Shown here: positions 40,758-54,139 of the stretch, in pieces
Layout of the letters: each line of letters starts with the position of its first letter
Position numbering within the stretch: the stretch's first letter is position 1
Assembly (NCBI GenBank): GCA_036435485.1
Contig: CM071601.1
Coordinates: 184,734,939 to 184,798,938, forward strand
Direction of reading: 5' to 3'
Source of the DNA: Saposhnikovia divaricata
Lineage: Eukaryota > Streptophyta > Magnoliopsida > Apiales > Apiaceae
Length of the DNA stretch: 64,000 bases
Position numbers and translations under genes: made by a program
Notes under the pieces: generated by a model
Databases searched by the model: none
What the model was told of the DNA's origin: nothing
The model's input: the letters and a program-made list of their open reading frames with translations, nothing else

Positions 40758-43700
40758 ATGAACAAAGAACCATCGGGATTATTTGCTTTTGATCCTGAAA
40801 TTGAGCGAACATTCAGGGCAAGAAGAAAACTGCAACTTGGAGCTAAGGAAGCAAATTTAGTTATGGGTGATGAGAATGTTAATAACCGGAATGTGCCACC
40901 TAATCCTCCAGATGGCACAATGGTGTTGGATGACAGAGACAGTGCCATTCGGCAGTATGGAAGACCTCGTGTTGGTGAGCTAAACTCGGGGACTGTCAAC
41001 CCTGTTATTCAGGCACCACAGTTTGAGCTGAAGCCAGTCATGTTTCAGATGCTGCAGACTATTGGTCAGTTCAGTGGGAAGTCTACCGAGGATCCTCACC
41101 TTCATCTTCGGTTGTTTGCTGAGGTGTGTGATTCTTTCAAACTAAATGGAGTCACAAATGATGCTTTGAGATTGAAGTTGTTCCCATACTCCGTGAGGGA
41201 CATGGCTAGAGATTGGTTGAATTCATTGCAACCAGGTTCAGTGGTTGATTGGAATGACTTGGCAGAGAAATTTCTTATGAAGTATTTTCCTCCTACCAAA
41301 AATGCAAGGCTTCGCAATGAGATTAATTCTTTTCAGCAACAGGATGATGAGACCTTATATGAGGCATGGGAGCGTTTCAAGGCATTACTGAGAAAATGCC
41401 CTCAGCATGGTCTTCTTCACTACATTCAGATGGAGACATTTTATAATGGTCTTAATACTCAGACAAAGCTGGTGGTTGATGCATCTGCAAATGGAGCTCT
41501 GCTAGCCAAATCTTATAATCAGGATTATGAAATTCTGGAGACAATTGCAACAAACAATCATCAGTGGACAACTAATAGAGCTCAAGCTGGAAAGAAGGTA
41601 GCGGGTTTATTTGAAGTTGATGCTGTAACTTCAATGAAGGCTCAAATGTCATCCATTGAGAATATGCTCAAGAATTTGACGACGGGAGGAAATCAGTCTA
41701 TGGGACAGTCGATTAATCAACAGGTCAATCAAGTCAAGAGTGTCTCATGTGTGTATTGTGGTGAAGAGCATACATATGATAATTGTCCTTCGAACCCCGA
41801 ATCTGTCTACTATGTGGGAAATCAAAATAGGAATGGCCCTTATTCAAACACTTACAATCCATCATGGAAGCAACATCCTAACTTCTCATGGAGCAATCAA
41901 GGGACTACTTCTGGGGCTTCAGCAAATACTTATCGGCCCAATATTCCACCAGGTTTTTCTCAACAAGCTCAACAACAACAGCCTCAACAAGCATCGCAAT
42001 CTAATTCTCTGGAAAATATGCTCAAGGCATACATGGCAAATAACGATGCTCTCATACAAAGTCAAGCCGCATCACTTAGAAACTTGGAGAATCAAGTTGG
42101 ACAACTAGCGAATGAGCTAAGGAATCGACCACATGGCACTCTTCCTAGCGACACTGAAAAGCCTAAGAATGATGGGAATGCGCATTGCAAGGCCATTACT
42201 TTGAGAAGCGGGAAAGTCTTGGAGAATGCTAAAGCTAAAGAAGATGATACCTCTACAACTAAGGGTGAAGGTAAAAATGCAGAAAATAGTGGTGTCCAAA
42301 CTTCTAAAGTGGTTCCTACACCCCAACCACAACCACCATTCCCTCAACGGTTTCAAAAGCAGAAGCAGGATGATCAGTTCAAGAAATTTCTAGATGTTCT
42401 GAAGCAACTTCACATCAACATTCCACTTGTAGAAGCTCTTGAGCAAATGCCTAATTATGTGAAGTTCATGAAGGACATTCTTACAAAGAAGAGAAGGTTG
42501 GGAGAGTTTGAAACTGTAGCTCTTACGCAAGAATGTAGCTCTTTTGTGCAGAATAAATTGCCAACAAAGATGAAAGATCCAGGGAGTTTCACCATTCCTT
42601 GCACTATTGGGAATTCTTATTGTGGGATGGCATTGTGCGATTTGGGGGCTAGCATAAACTTGATGCCTATGTCTGTGTTCAGGAAATTGGGGATTGGAGA
42701 AGTTCGGCCTACAACTGTCACTCTTCAACTAGCGGATAGATCTCTTGCTCATCCCGAAGGAAAGATTGAAGATGTTTTGGTCAAGGTAGATAAATTCATA
42801 TTTCCTGCTGATTTTATTGTCTTGGATTATGAGGCAGATAGGGAGGTTCCCATTATCTTGGGGAGACCGTTTCTTGCTACTGGGAGAACATTGATTGACG
42901 TGCACAATGGGGAGCTAACCATGAGAGTTCAAGATGAAAAGGTAACATTTAATGTGTTCAAAGCAATGAAGTATTCTGATGATATTGAAGATTGTGCAGC
43001 AGTCACTATGATAGATGATCTAGTTTCTGAAAAACTAGAGTGTGCTTCCTCACATGATCCTTTGGAACAAGTGATCCTCAATAAATCTGAAGTTGAAGAT
43101 GATGATGTTAATCTTTTAGCTTGGTTGGAAGCTAATTCACATGATATACGTACTAAAGGCCGTTTTGAGTCGCTGGAATTGTCATCAAGGGATTTCAAGG
43201 TTCCAAGGCCATCCATTGTTGAACCACCGGTGCTAGAATTGAAAGCTCTTCCTTCTAATTTGAAGTATGCTTATTTGGGACCTTCGTCTACATTGTCTGT
43301 GATCATCTCTACTACTTTGTCCGAAGCTCAGGAAGATAAATTGTTGGAAATTCTTATAAAGCACAAGAAAGCTATTGGATGGACTATTGCAGATATTCGA
43401 GGTATCAGTCCTTCTATTTGTATGCACAAAATTTTGTTCGAAGAAGGTGCTAAGGGATCTATTGAAGGCCAACGTCGATTGAATCCTATCATGAAAGAGG
43501 TGGTCAAGAAGGAGATTATCAAATGGCTAGATGCAGGAATTATATATCCAATCTCGGATAGTTCATGGGTTAGTCCGGTTCAATGTGTGCCGAAGAAGGG
43601 TGGACTCACGGTGGTAAAGAATGAAAACAATGAGTTGATTCCAACCAGAACAGTCACGGGTTGGAGAATTTGCATTGATTACCGGAAGTTGAACAAAGCC

Positions 43701-45608
43701 ACCAGGAAGGATCACTTTCCCTTGCCGTTTATGGATCAAATGCTGGACAGACTCGCGGAGAGAGAGTACTATTGTTTTCTTGATGGGTACTCAGGCTATA
43801 ATCAAATAACTGTCGCTCCGGAGGATCAACACAAAACCACATTCACATGTCCGTATGGTACTTTTGCCTTCCGAAGAGTTTCGTTTGGGTTGCGTAATGC
43901 TCCTCCAACTTTTCAACGTTGCATGATGGCCATTTTTTCTGATATGGTGGGTGACTATCTAGAGGTATTCATGGATGATTTTTCTGTCTTTGGAGATTCT
44001 TATGATGATTGTCTACGTAATTTGGGTAAGGTGTTAAAACGATGTGAGGAAACCAATCTTGTACTAAATTGGGAAAAGTGCCACTTTATGGTGAGAGAGG
44101 GCATAGTCTTGGGGCACAAAATTTCAAGGAAGGGACTTGAAGTGGATAAAGCTAAGGTCGAAGTCATTGAGAAGCTACCTCCTCCTACTTCCGTCAAGAA
44201 TATTCGAAGTTTTCTGGGACATGCATGTTTCTACAGACGGTTCATTAAGGACTTCTCAAGAATATCTAAGCCACTCTGCAAGTTATTGGAGAATGATACC
44301 CCTTTTCAGTTTGATGGGGCATGTTTGAAGGCCTTTGAAGAATTAAAGCAGAGATTGATTTCAGCACCTATCATTATTGCACCGGATTGGAGCTTGCCTT
44401 TTGAATTAATGTGCGATGCTAGTGATTACGCAGTGGGTGCGGTAATGGGTCAAAGGAGGAACAAGATATTTCATCCTATTTACTATGCTAGTCGCACTTT
44501 GAACGGAGCTCAATTGAATTACACGGTGACTGAAAAGGAGCTTCTTGCTGTTGTGTTTGCCTTTGACAAGTTTCGTTCTTATCTTGTGGGCACTAAAGTG
44601 GTTGTCTTCACCGATCATTCAGCCATAAAGTATCTAATCACCAAGAAGGATGCAAAGCCACGGTTGATAAGGTGGGTTCTTTTGCTCCAAGAGTTTGATA
44701 TTGAGATACAAGACAGAAAAGGTGTTGAAAATCATGTAGCTGATCATTTATCAAGGATGGAGTACAACGAGGAATCTAGTGCTATGGTTCCGATCAAAGA
44801 AACATTCCCAGACGAGCAGATGTTTCAGGTACAAATTGCTAATGTTACTCCATGGTTTGCTGATTTTGCTAATTATTTAGCTACTGGGTTGATGCCATTG
44901 AATTTATCAAGTCAACAAAGAAAGAAATTCTTGCATGATGTAAAATCTTATTTTTGGGATGAACCTTATTTGTTCAAGCAAGGTGCAGACCAAATTATTA
45001 GAAGATGTGTTGCTGAATTTGAGATGCAGGATATTCTTTACCATTGTCATTCATCTCCTTCTGGTGGACATTTTGGTGGACAACGCACTGTTGCAAAGGT
45101 GTTGCAGTCGGGTTTCTTTTGGCCCTCTCTGTTCAAGGATGCTCATGCTTATGTTGTTAAATGTGATAGTTGCCAAAGAGTTGGTAATATTTCAAGAAGA
45201 AGTGAGATGCCTTTGACTAACATTCTTGAAGTCAAGCTATTTGATGTGTGGGGCATTGACTTCATGGGGCCATTTCCTCCTTCTTTCAAGAATGAATACA
45301 TCTTAGTGGCTGTTGATTACGTGTCTAAATGGGTGGAAGCGGCTGCCTACCCTACTAATGATGCGAGGGTGGTCATCAAGTTCTTAGACAAGCATATCTT
45401 TACTCGTTTTGGAACCCCACGGGCTTTAATCAGTGATGAAGGTACGCACTTTGTGAATAAATTAATGGCAAGTACTTTAGCCAAATATAATGTGAGACAA
45501 AAGGTTGCTACTGCATATCTTCCTCAGACGAATGGGCAAGCGGAGTTGTCTAATAGAGAGATTAAGAGTGTTCTTGAAAAAGTGGTGAATCCAAACCGTA
45601 AGGATTGA
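40758..45608 (+). pseudogene. Athila-type gag-pol, long frame with premature stop
   Basis: The first ATG is at 40758 (MNKEPSGLF), and the open frame extends slightly upstream. The gag domain has IGQFSGKSTEDPHLHLRLF and WNDLAEKFLMKYFPP; the knuckle is CVYCGEEHTYDNC. The protease active site is LCDLGASINLMP with IILGRPFLATG. RT has FPLPFMDQMLDRLAE, LDGYSGYNQI and the catalytic VFMDDFSVFG. RNase H begins FELMCDASDYAVGAVMG. Integrase has HCHSSPSGGHFGG and CDSCQRVG, then acidic residues in WGIDFMGP, ALISDEGTHF and NGQAELSNREIK. At 45606-45608 a TGA occurs where Trp is conserved, removing the integrase C-terminus. All catalytic motifs are otherwise intact. Confidence 0.93.
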
Positions 45609-46133
45609 TCTACACGATTGGATGAGGCTCTTTGGGCCTATCGCACAGCATACAAAACTCCTTTAGGTATGTCTCCTTATCGCTTGGTTTTCGGAAAGGC
45701 GTGTCATTTACCGGTTGAGCTCGAACATAAGGCTTATTGGGCTCTTAAAAGTCTAAATTTTGACATGCATCGTGTTGGTGAGAAGAGATTGTTGCAACTT
45801 GACGAGTTGGAGGAGTTACGATTTTTCTCCTACGAGAATGCTAAGCTTTACAAGGAGAAGACAAAAAAATGGCATGATAAAAACATTCAATCTCGGGTGT
45901 TTGAAGTGGGGCAACAGGTCTTATTATTCAACTCAAGGCTAAAGTTATTTCCAGGCAAGCTGAAATCAAGATGGTCCGGCCCTTTCACAATTGTGAAAGT
46001 ACATCCCTATGGAGCTGTGGAATTACGTGATAATCAAGGGGGTGAGTTTTAGGTGAATGGACAACGATTGAAGCATTATTGGGGAGGCGAGGTTGTACGT
46101 GATAAAACCTCACTTGATTTAATGGAGCCTTGA
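45609..46133 (+). pseudogene. Athila-type integrase C-terminus
   Basis: This is in phase with the long frame. It reads LDEALWAYRTAYKTPLGMSP and LVFGKACHLPVELEHKAYWA, then a chromodomain-free C-terminal block (FNSRLKLFPGKLKSRWSGPF). A second in-frame stop, TAG at 46050-46052, precedes VNGQRLKHYW and the final stop at 46131-46133. Confidence 0.9.
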
Positions 46134-48921
46134 TTGAGAATGATGTCTAGCCAAAGACATTAAAGAAAGGCGCTTCTTGGGAGGCAACCCATGATTTTGT
46201 ATGGTTGGTAAATTTTTATTTCATTTTTTTTTCTGTATTTATTTTTAGGTTAGATATTATTATTATTAGAGGTAGATAATTTTTATTTCATTTTTTTTTT
46301 ACTCCCACAAGGTGCCTTGATGATTTGATTTCAAGTGTTTCAGGAATAAATAATTTTTTGAGTACAAGGGTGGTTTGGAAAAAAAAATTGGAGCATTGAA
46401 AAAAAAAAGTGTGCATTTTCAATATACCATGACATGAATTTATCAAACCGTGGTATAGTAGTGCTGGGGAAATCAAAAAAGACACAGAGATGGAATACTG
46501 GCGTTTTGGAATTCTCAAACCGGCGTTTATAACCCCTGCCAATTCTCACCTGCTCATGTCACGTTGCTGTTGCTGTGCCCACGCGCCTGTTGCTTCACAA
46601 TTTAAAAGAATAAATTATGCACTGCTGCTTCTATTTATCTCAGGCGCGCGCGGGAGAGATGCATGCGCTGCTGCTTTAAAAATGCAAGGCTGCTCTTACA
46701 AAAATAATGTTTACTATGGGGTTTGATCTCCTGACCATAGGAATCTTCAGCATGGGGTTTTTAAGTGCAACACCACAACCATCTCAGCTACTTATTTGTT
46801 GTGTTAGATTTTCAATGACTACTATATAAAGGGAACCTGGAGCATAAATATTTATTCAAGGGAGCTTACAAGCCCAGTCCAGTAACCAAACAATGTCCAG
46901 CCCAGCAACTCTAAATGCATGGGCCAACCAACACAACCCATGAATGTTTTTACCTGTTGATCCTTGCAAAAACAAAACTTTTGCTGCCGGTGGGAATTGA
47001 ACCCACATCAAGTTGCAACAGCTGCTAAAACTCGGTTGCTTAAAGTAATAAAGAGATGCTGATTATTGAATTCAAGCTACTACACACCAACTTTTGCAAG
47101 CTTCAACAAAAATATTTAAGGAGCACATCATGCATCATTAGGGGAGTATTTTTAACCTTTCTTTGTACATTTTTTTTTAATTTCTTTTATTTTTATTTTT
47201 GTTAGGATCTTTTTAATTCTAGATATTTTATAGATATAATTCATTGAGGACAATGAACCACTTAAGTGTGGGGAGGGGTTTTCAATAAAAAATAAAATAA
47301 AAATAGGATCACTAATAATTTTATTTTAGGAGATATTTTTTTTTCTTTTCTTAGTTTTTTTTTAGGACATTAGATATTTCTTTTTTAGATTTTATTTTAG
47401 GATAGTTAATAAAATTAGAAAAACACAAAAAAATTAGAAAACTTAAAAAAATTGATTGCCTTGTCAAAATAGCATGTTAATAAGGATAAGTACACATCAT
47501 GTAGGCTAATTTTTTTGAGTGTCATGTATATGTCTCCTTAGCGTAAAATACCTTATACATAATGATGTCTTGTACGTGCTTGTGAAAATTAAAAACTTGA
47601 ATGTACGTCACTGTCAATTTTGATGAGTATGGCATGCTATCACCATGTGAGATCTTGAGCCTTAATTTATGATTGATACATCTTTTATCAATCCATTTTT
47701 TTGTGGTGAGTTATTCGTCATTGCATGTGTTGCTCTAGAACTTGCTTTAAACCAGGTCGTGCGCATATTGATATTGTGTATCGTGTAAAAATGATAAAGG
47801 CACTAGGATTAACCATATTGTCCTAAACAGTACCCTTAAAAATAATCCTTAGTGAGCCCCCTTGAGCCTATATCCTTTTTCTTCGTATATCACCATCTAA
47901 ATTTTGAGCCTATAAATTTCTTCTTGTCTTGATTGACTAGTAGAGCATTGTGATGTATACAAGGGATTGGTAAAATATTAAGTGTGGAGATATCTTTGTC
48001 ATTGTGTGAAATTTTGGGTGGGAATCGAATTGGTTTGGCTATTCCTTCTTCGTGACACCTCAATAAAGTCACTCGAATCAATAAAAAATAGAGAAAAAAA
48101 TTCAAAAAAAAAAAGAAAAAAAAAAGATGAAAAAAAGAGGAAAAAGAAAAAAAAATAGTGTATGTTCAATGGTTCTTGCAATGTGAAATTTATGAGTTTA
48201 CATTTGTATGTGAGATGCTATCTCAAGGTTAGTTTCATGTTGAATGCTTCAAGTGTATATGAACATTATGCTCTATTAGTTGTCAAGTTTAGCCACTTGT
48301 TAGCCTATTTCTTTGATTTCCTACCCCCTCACCTAAGCCTCGTTACAACCCTTGACAAAGACCTTTTGATTTATACGAACATGAAGTCTAGAGATTTTGG
48401 TGGACAAGCAAGCTTATGGTAGCACATGTGCATTTGATTGAACTTGAGTGATACAGTTGCACCTAAACACTTGTGTGATTTTAGTGTTTGTGAGGTCATT
48501 TTCCATCCAAAGCATGCTATTTTCTTGTTGATTGAGACTTTGATGTTATTCTTGATATTTTAGTCTTTTGAGACTATGTGTGCGTGCTTGACTAGTTGTG
48601 TTGGTGTGTAAAGTTGAGGAATTGCATTATATGACATCTATGAGCTATTAAATGATTAAGTTTGCATGTGTGGAGTGCTATGATATATTTCATGTTTGAG
48701 ACTTGGCAGTCAAAATAAAAATTAGGAATTTTGTGGGTAAATTCACTACAAACCCTCACGAGACCTTACTCGTCCACTTGGGCTACCATGGGGTTTAAAG
48801 GGCTTGTTGCATATGCCAAATGCAATCGTGATCACCTACGGAAGTGGTATTAGTTAGTTAAGATTTAGTTTTTTTCTTTCTTCTTTGCCCGAGGACATGC
48901 AAGATGCTAAGTGTGGGGATG
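46134..48921 (+). other. Athila-type 3' non-coding region, no env-like ORF
   Basis: These 2.8 kb hold no long frame. Contents include the conserved CATTGAGGACAATG plus AAGTGTGGGGAGG module (47242-47277), A-rich and T-rich tracts (46380-46410, 48085-48155), two tRNA-like box pairs (46717-46790 and 46993-47027, minus strand), and the terminal purine tract GTGTGGGGATG (48911-48921). The env-like gene of some Athila elements is not detectable. Confidence 0.75.
46717..46795 (-). other. tRNA-like pol III promoter boxes (SINE-like)
   Basis: On the minus strand an A box (TAGCTGAGATGGTT, 46777-46790) is followed by a B box (GATCAAACCCC, 46717-46727). Both fit the tRNA consensus. It may be a SINE head or tRNA pseudogene inside the Athila 3' region. 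Confidence 0.4.
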
Positions 48922-50283
48922 TGATAAGTGTGCATTTAATCCTAATATTGTCCCTATATTTAAGTTATTTTGCATTGATTTGGATTTTTATTTAATAAAT
49001 TCTAATGTTTTATTGTAGGAATTAAGGAGTTATAATAAAGGAAGGCTTGGAGCTTAAATAGCAAGAGTTGGAGATAAATTTGATTAAAATTCGGATTTTC
49101 CGGGTAGCTTACGCGTTTGCACTGTTTGGGCCATATCTGGAGTTCTACAAGTCCGATTCTGATGATTCAACAGCCCACGGAAAGCTTATGAGAAGGGCTT
49201 TATTTTTGAAGTGGTCTTGAATTTTAAATCCAGCCGAATCAGCCCAGAAACAGAGCCCAAGATGCAGTTACGAATTTCTATTTTTGGAATTCTATTTTGA
49301 TTCGGAAATCTCCTTGTAATTATATTAAATAATTAAAAATACTGGTATTAGGGGTTTTTTATGAGATATAGATCAGACCTAATACATAGAGACATACACA
49401 CAACGTACGAGAGAGAGACAGAGGGGGAGAAAGAAGAGCAGCAGACGGAGACCCAGCCATAGAAGAAATTCTTGGATTTGTTTTCTCCATTAATTGTTTG
49501 AAATTCTCTCTTTATCTTTTCACATCACGTATTCATACTCTTATTTAATGTGTGATTTTGAGATCTTGATTATGAACTAATTTATTAAAGTTGGGGTTTT
49601 TATGGAACCCTAGCATGAGTTTATTGGTGATTTGTTGAATAGTGCTAATTGCAATTCCATGGTTTATTCATTCAAGTGCTTTTCATTCTAATATTTGCTT
49701 TTGCCTGATCAACATTAGTGGGTTAACGAGTTAATTATAATTCTGCGAGGAATATAATTAATTGACACAAAACTTGAATGGTGCATGCTTAGATCGATTG
49801 ATTTAATATTTTTGCGGTATAGAAATATATTGTGATCATGCATAGCTTTATGAATTGATGCTTAATTGAATTTCGAGGGATAAATTGGCATAGACATATG
49901 TTAGTTTATTTATTAAAAATTATACCATAGTGATTCTGCGAGGAACCTATGACCATAGAATTCTAGCTAGTAGACTGTGGATTGTGACGGTGCCGTGAGG
50001 CTTATTAACTGATTTTCATGTGCTAGGGGGAAATAATTATCCTGACTTACCTTCTCATATTTGAATCACAACAACTTTCTTGCTAGTTTAATTAGTTGGT
50101 TAAGTTAGTTTAATTAATTAGTTATAAAATCTTCAACAATATTTTTGGTTCGATAAATCACTTTGCTAGATAAAACTTGCATTTGATACAAATTTGCAGT
50201 CCTTGAGGATCGATATCTGGTATTTACTACTGTATTACTTGTTTGCGATTGTGTACACTTGCACATATAGATTTTACGCAACA
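48922..50283 (+). repeat. Athila-type 3' LTR
   Basis: It matches the 5' LTR. The left edge is set by TGATAAG after the purine tract and the right edge by GCATC. Confidence 0.95.
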
Positions 50284-50824
50284 GCATCTTGAAGAGCTTC
50301 TTCCACTTTCTTTGGTTCAGATTTAGACAGAAATGCATGAAATAGACATTCATTTGTTGTAGTACTTCTTGTCCTGACATTTGCATCTGGATCTCCAATT
50401 ATTAGATCAGGTGTATGAGATTTTGTCCATTTCCTAGCTGAAGGTAAATGACTTCTGTCAACAGTTGATCCTCCCCCTTGATCAATGTTCTCCTGATCAT
50501 CTTGTTGCCTTTCTTCATTCTATGAGACTCCCCCTGAATTTGATCGCTCAGAGGTTAAGTTGTCAGATTTTGAACTATCAGAGTTTGAGTCATCAGAGTT
50601 TGATCCAGATTTTTCAGTTGACTCACTATCAGAATTTGAGTCATCACTATGATCATGCTCCCCCTCAACTGGTTTTCCTCTTTGTTCTGGATGAGAAGTT
50701 TCTTTAGTGTTTACCAGTAGAGGTTCAGAGTATGCTTCAACAGAGTTTGTTGGACTGGTTTCATCAGAGTTTATTTCATCAGAGATTAGATCTTCATTTT
50801 CGAAGTGCAACTGATCATGTTCAT
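50284..50824 (-). pseudogene. Copia 3 linker between integrase and RT
   Basis: The minus strand reads HDQLHFENEDLISDEINSDE, then a Ser/Asp/Glu-rich stretch, a TAG at 50520-50522, and RTRSTTTNECLFHAFLS followed by KVEEALQDA. The upstream end joins in frame to 60966 and the downstream end to 39270 once the two Gypsy elements are removed. This acidic, low-complexity linker is typical of the region before Copia RT. Confidence 0.88.
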
Positions 50825-53339
50825 TGATAAGTGCATAATTTTGCATATTTTTATTGCCTATTTATTGCTTGTATTCGTATTTTATTAAATTATTTTGTTG
50901 CGTTTCAGGAAAATTCGAGAAAACTGAAGAAACGGCAAAATAAAGAAATAAATGACAAAAGAAGGAAAGGAAGGACCAAAATAGAAGAAAGAGGAAAGAT
51001 AATGGAGGGTGGTGCACATTTTACCAAAACCAAATGGAAGGCTAGGATTTAGCCAACCAAAAATGAAACCAATGGCCAAGATTCAATCTAACCTACCTAA
51101 AACCCTAATCTTTTCCTATAAATACCCACCATTCCTTCATTTGTAAACATTCCATTAGGCATTAGGCCTTAGAATTAAAATTAAGTTCATCTCCCAAATT
51201 ATAGTTGTAATTGTAATTTTCTTGTAAACACTTTTCATTTCTATGCAATTTTCAAGTTTCATTTTAATTCTTGCATCCCTCTTTCATTTTATTTTTCTTG
51301 TTCTTCATTTCGTTATTTTCGTAAATTCTCGGGTGGATAAAGTAGCGACGCTAACCACACGGGATTGAAAGTATCGATTTGAAGAATTTGTTTTCGTAGT
51401 TTTAAATTTCCGTTTTTAATATTAGTTATGCCCCTTTAAATCTCAATTTTATTGTGGGCCATTTATTTCTAAATCATCATTTTAGTATAATTATAATTTT
51501 AAATTTCATAATTAATCTCTTTAATTTCGTATGTAATTTAAAAAAAAAAAAACAAAATCGACAAAAACATTTTATTTTTATAATTTTTTTTTTATTTTTT
51601 ATTTTTTATTTTTTTTTTCAGTTCGTTTTTCTCTGTTTTATTATGTTAAATTCGAAGCCAGTATCTTCATAAAATTCCCTCCCCTGTTTCTTCCTTTTAT
51701 TCCAAACCCAGCATACCTCTTTTTTTATCTTCTTTTTCTTCTCATCTCCGATTATAACAAACCCCTATCTCTCTCATTATCTTTCATCTTTCTCCACCCT
51801 CCTCCTTATTTCCCCTCTCCCTCCTTTAATTTCTTTCGTTATTAAACCCAATCTCCATCTCCCCTCTCTTTTCATTTTCCACAAATCCAAGCATTTACCC
51901 CTTTCTTTTTAGGCTTCGAATTATTGTTAATTGCTGGGGGAAGGGATTTGAAGTCTGTGTCGATTCTAAGTTTTGTTATGAATATGTTCTGAGTTCGTGA
52001 GCTGAGTTGACTAGGTCTTTTCCAATTACTGAGTTGATGTCCGAGTGATGCTATCGAGTTTTCTGTTTTTAATCATGAAGTTCTTAGTTGCTGTTTCCTT
52101 TTGTTTTCTGCGATTTGTCGATTGATTGTAACTGAGTATTGGTTTGTTAATTTATGTTGCTAAGTCGAGTAGATGGTTTTCGATTTTGGTTTATGATAAT
52201 GCACGAAGTTGAAGTCTGGTTTTGCGAGTTATTGCTGTGCTGCAGTCGGGAATAATTCACAAGTTTTGTGTTTGTTGTTATTCTGTAAACACGTCGAAGT
52301 TTTAATAATTTGTGTTTGTTGTTATTTTTGTTTGTTTTCGAGCGAGACACACCTTACCTCTCTTGTTTGCTGTTGTTCGCTCTAGAGTCTGAGTTCGTGG
52401 GTTGAATTGAGTCCATTTGGTGCCGTATTCAAATCGTTTTATCGGTTGTGTCAAGTCGATTATGTGAAGTTCATAGGTTCTAACAGTTCGAGTTTTATGA
52501 ATTTTTAAGCCGAGTTCATTTTGCTGATTGTATGATTTTCTCAGTTTGTTAGTGAATTGTCCTGTTACTGATTTCATGTTTTTGTGGTTTGGGTTTGTTT
52601 TGTTAATGGCTGAGTCGACATTAAGTCCTTGTTTACCGAGTTTTTGGTTTAATTTCTGGTATCCGTTTTGTGCTGTGAATTCTGTTTGTTGGCTGTGCAA
52701 TTTTAAGTAGTGTGAGTTTATTTTATTGCTGAGTTTTGCTGTGTCTCTCATTCTCTGGGTCGATTTCCACGTTTGTTGCTGTCAAAATTCAGTCGAGTAA
52801 TGTAGCTGGCTGTCAATGGGATGTTTTTCCTGTGTTGTTGTGATTTTTGTTTGAGTTTATAACAAGTGTGGTGACTGCTTTGTTTTAGTAGTGGTTGTAG
52901 TGTGTGTGGTTAAAAAAAAAAAAATAAAAAAATAATAAAAATTTGTAGAATAATTACCGTTTGCTCTTTTTATTTTTAGAATAATAATTGTAAATTTTCT
53001 TTTTGTATTTAATTAATAAAATCAACATTTTCTAAAATTCATGTAATTAATTTCTTAGAATAAAATCTAGCTTTAATCCAAATTTGGAAATTTTAGAATA
53101 ATTTAATTTTTATTCTTTTCACATTTAATTAGTTAGAATAATTTGTTGTAAATAATTCAAATTTTCATTTAGGAAATAAAAAGCATAAAATCAAATTATC
53201 AAAAATTCCAACTTGTTCTAATTCGCCTAAATTAGAAATTAAGGTTTTGTGAAAAAATTATTCCCTGTGGACCGAATCATAAATACTAAAACGATGATCG
53301 TGCGCTTGCGATTTTAATTGTATCATTTCCGCCACATCA
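50825..53339 (+). repeat. Young Athila-type 5' LTR
   Basis: It is 2515 bp with a TATAAATA box at 51117-51124. Small frames inside it recur identically in the 3' LTR and are not genes. Two A/T homopolymer tracts (51540-51620, 52912-52940) are present. Confidence 0.95.
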
Positions 53340-53345
53340 AGTTTT

Positions 53346-53363
53346 TGGCGCCGTTGCCGGGGA
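53346..53363 (+). other. Young Athila-type primer-binding site
   Basis: TGGCGCCGTTGCCGGGGA lies six bases after the LTR. It is the canonical Athila PBS. Confidence 0.9.
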
Positions 53364-54139
53364 ATTAATTATTTTTCGCACCTTAATTTTTAATTTTTCG
53401 GATTAGTTTTCTTTCGCTTGCCTTATTTTTATCTCATTTTTTTAGGAAAGTTTGGAATTACGGGAATCTTCTCACGGAGCTTGGAATTAATCGTAATTTT
53501 TGGAAAGCGTGCTTCGGTAACCCGTATCTCACTCTTTTCGCATTTTTATTTTTAGAAAATCACCAAAAAATCAAAAAAATAAAAAAATTGAAAATTGAAA
53601 AATCAAAAAAAATTATTATTTGTAAATACATACTTGTGCATCATGCATTTAATCACTTAGGGTACATCATCTAGATTTTTATTTTTCTTGTTTTTAATTT
53701 TTCGTATCTTATAATTGTGGTGATCGCTGGAGGACCCAAAGGTACGTTAAATTTCTTCTTTCTTTTAGTTAAAACACGTAGTGTAAGCATCCATAATTGT
53801 TTATAGTTTTGTATATATATCGTTATTTGTTGCATTAATTAAGACGTTTGCCCCTAGGATTTCACGTTCAATTAGAAAGGTGCCTAAAAATAAACGTAAT
53901 TAAGACTTATTCACGACCTTCAGTGTCTAAGGTTCGCCTGGCTGTTAAGATTCGGTGTCTAAGTGACGAGTTTGGCCTCTTGGCAATGCCTGCTCTAATC
54001 TGGCCGAATCGGTCTGAATAATTCTTAATTTACGAAATTTTTAGTGTGTCTTAAGGTTAGATCTTTCTTTTTATTTTTCACCCTTGTTTTGTGTGCTTAA
54101 TTTTTCGCACTTATTTGCTACTTGCTTACTAAACTGTTT
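53364..54139 (+). other. Leader between PBS and gag
   Basis: AT-rich untranslated leader of about 780 bp, expected to hold packaging or dimerisation signals. I cannot point to a specific one. Confidence 0.5.

Larger units (their letters stand above)
39271..50283 (+). mobile_element. Athila-type Gypsy element, near full-length
   Basis: LTRs of 1363 and 1362 bp start TGATAAG and end ACGCAACA. The target duplication GCATC is at 39266-39270 and 50284-50288. The order is 5' LTR, PBS, gag-pol, a 2.8-kb non-coding 3' region, PPT, 3' LTR. The LTRs differ by about 11 substitutions and one indel (about 0.9%). It is inserted in the Copia 3 RT region. Confidence 0.96.

Noticed and set aside
46288..46726. 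Possible env-like gene in the Athila 3' region
   Set aside because: Only short low-complexity frames with no signal peptide, transmembrane pattern or recognisable env-like blocks.
48085..48155. Frame rich in Phe from an A-rich tract
   Set aside because: Homopolymer artefact.
50831..51079. 73- and 64-residue frames, repeated at 58450-58698
   Set aside because: LTR sequence starting at the TG end of the element; positional duplicates, not genes.
52147..52751. Minus-strand frames of 67 and 149 residues, repeated at 59766-60370
   Set aside because: They lie inside the two LTR copies, are identical because the LTRs are, and show no domain.
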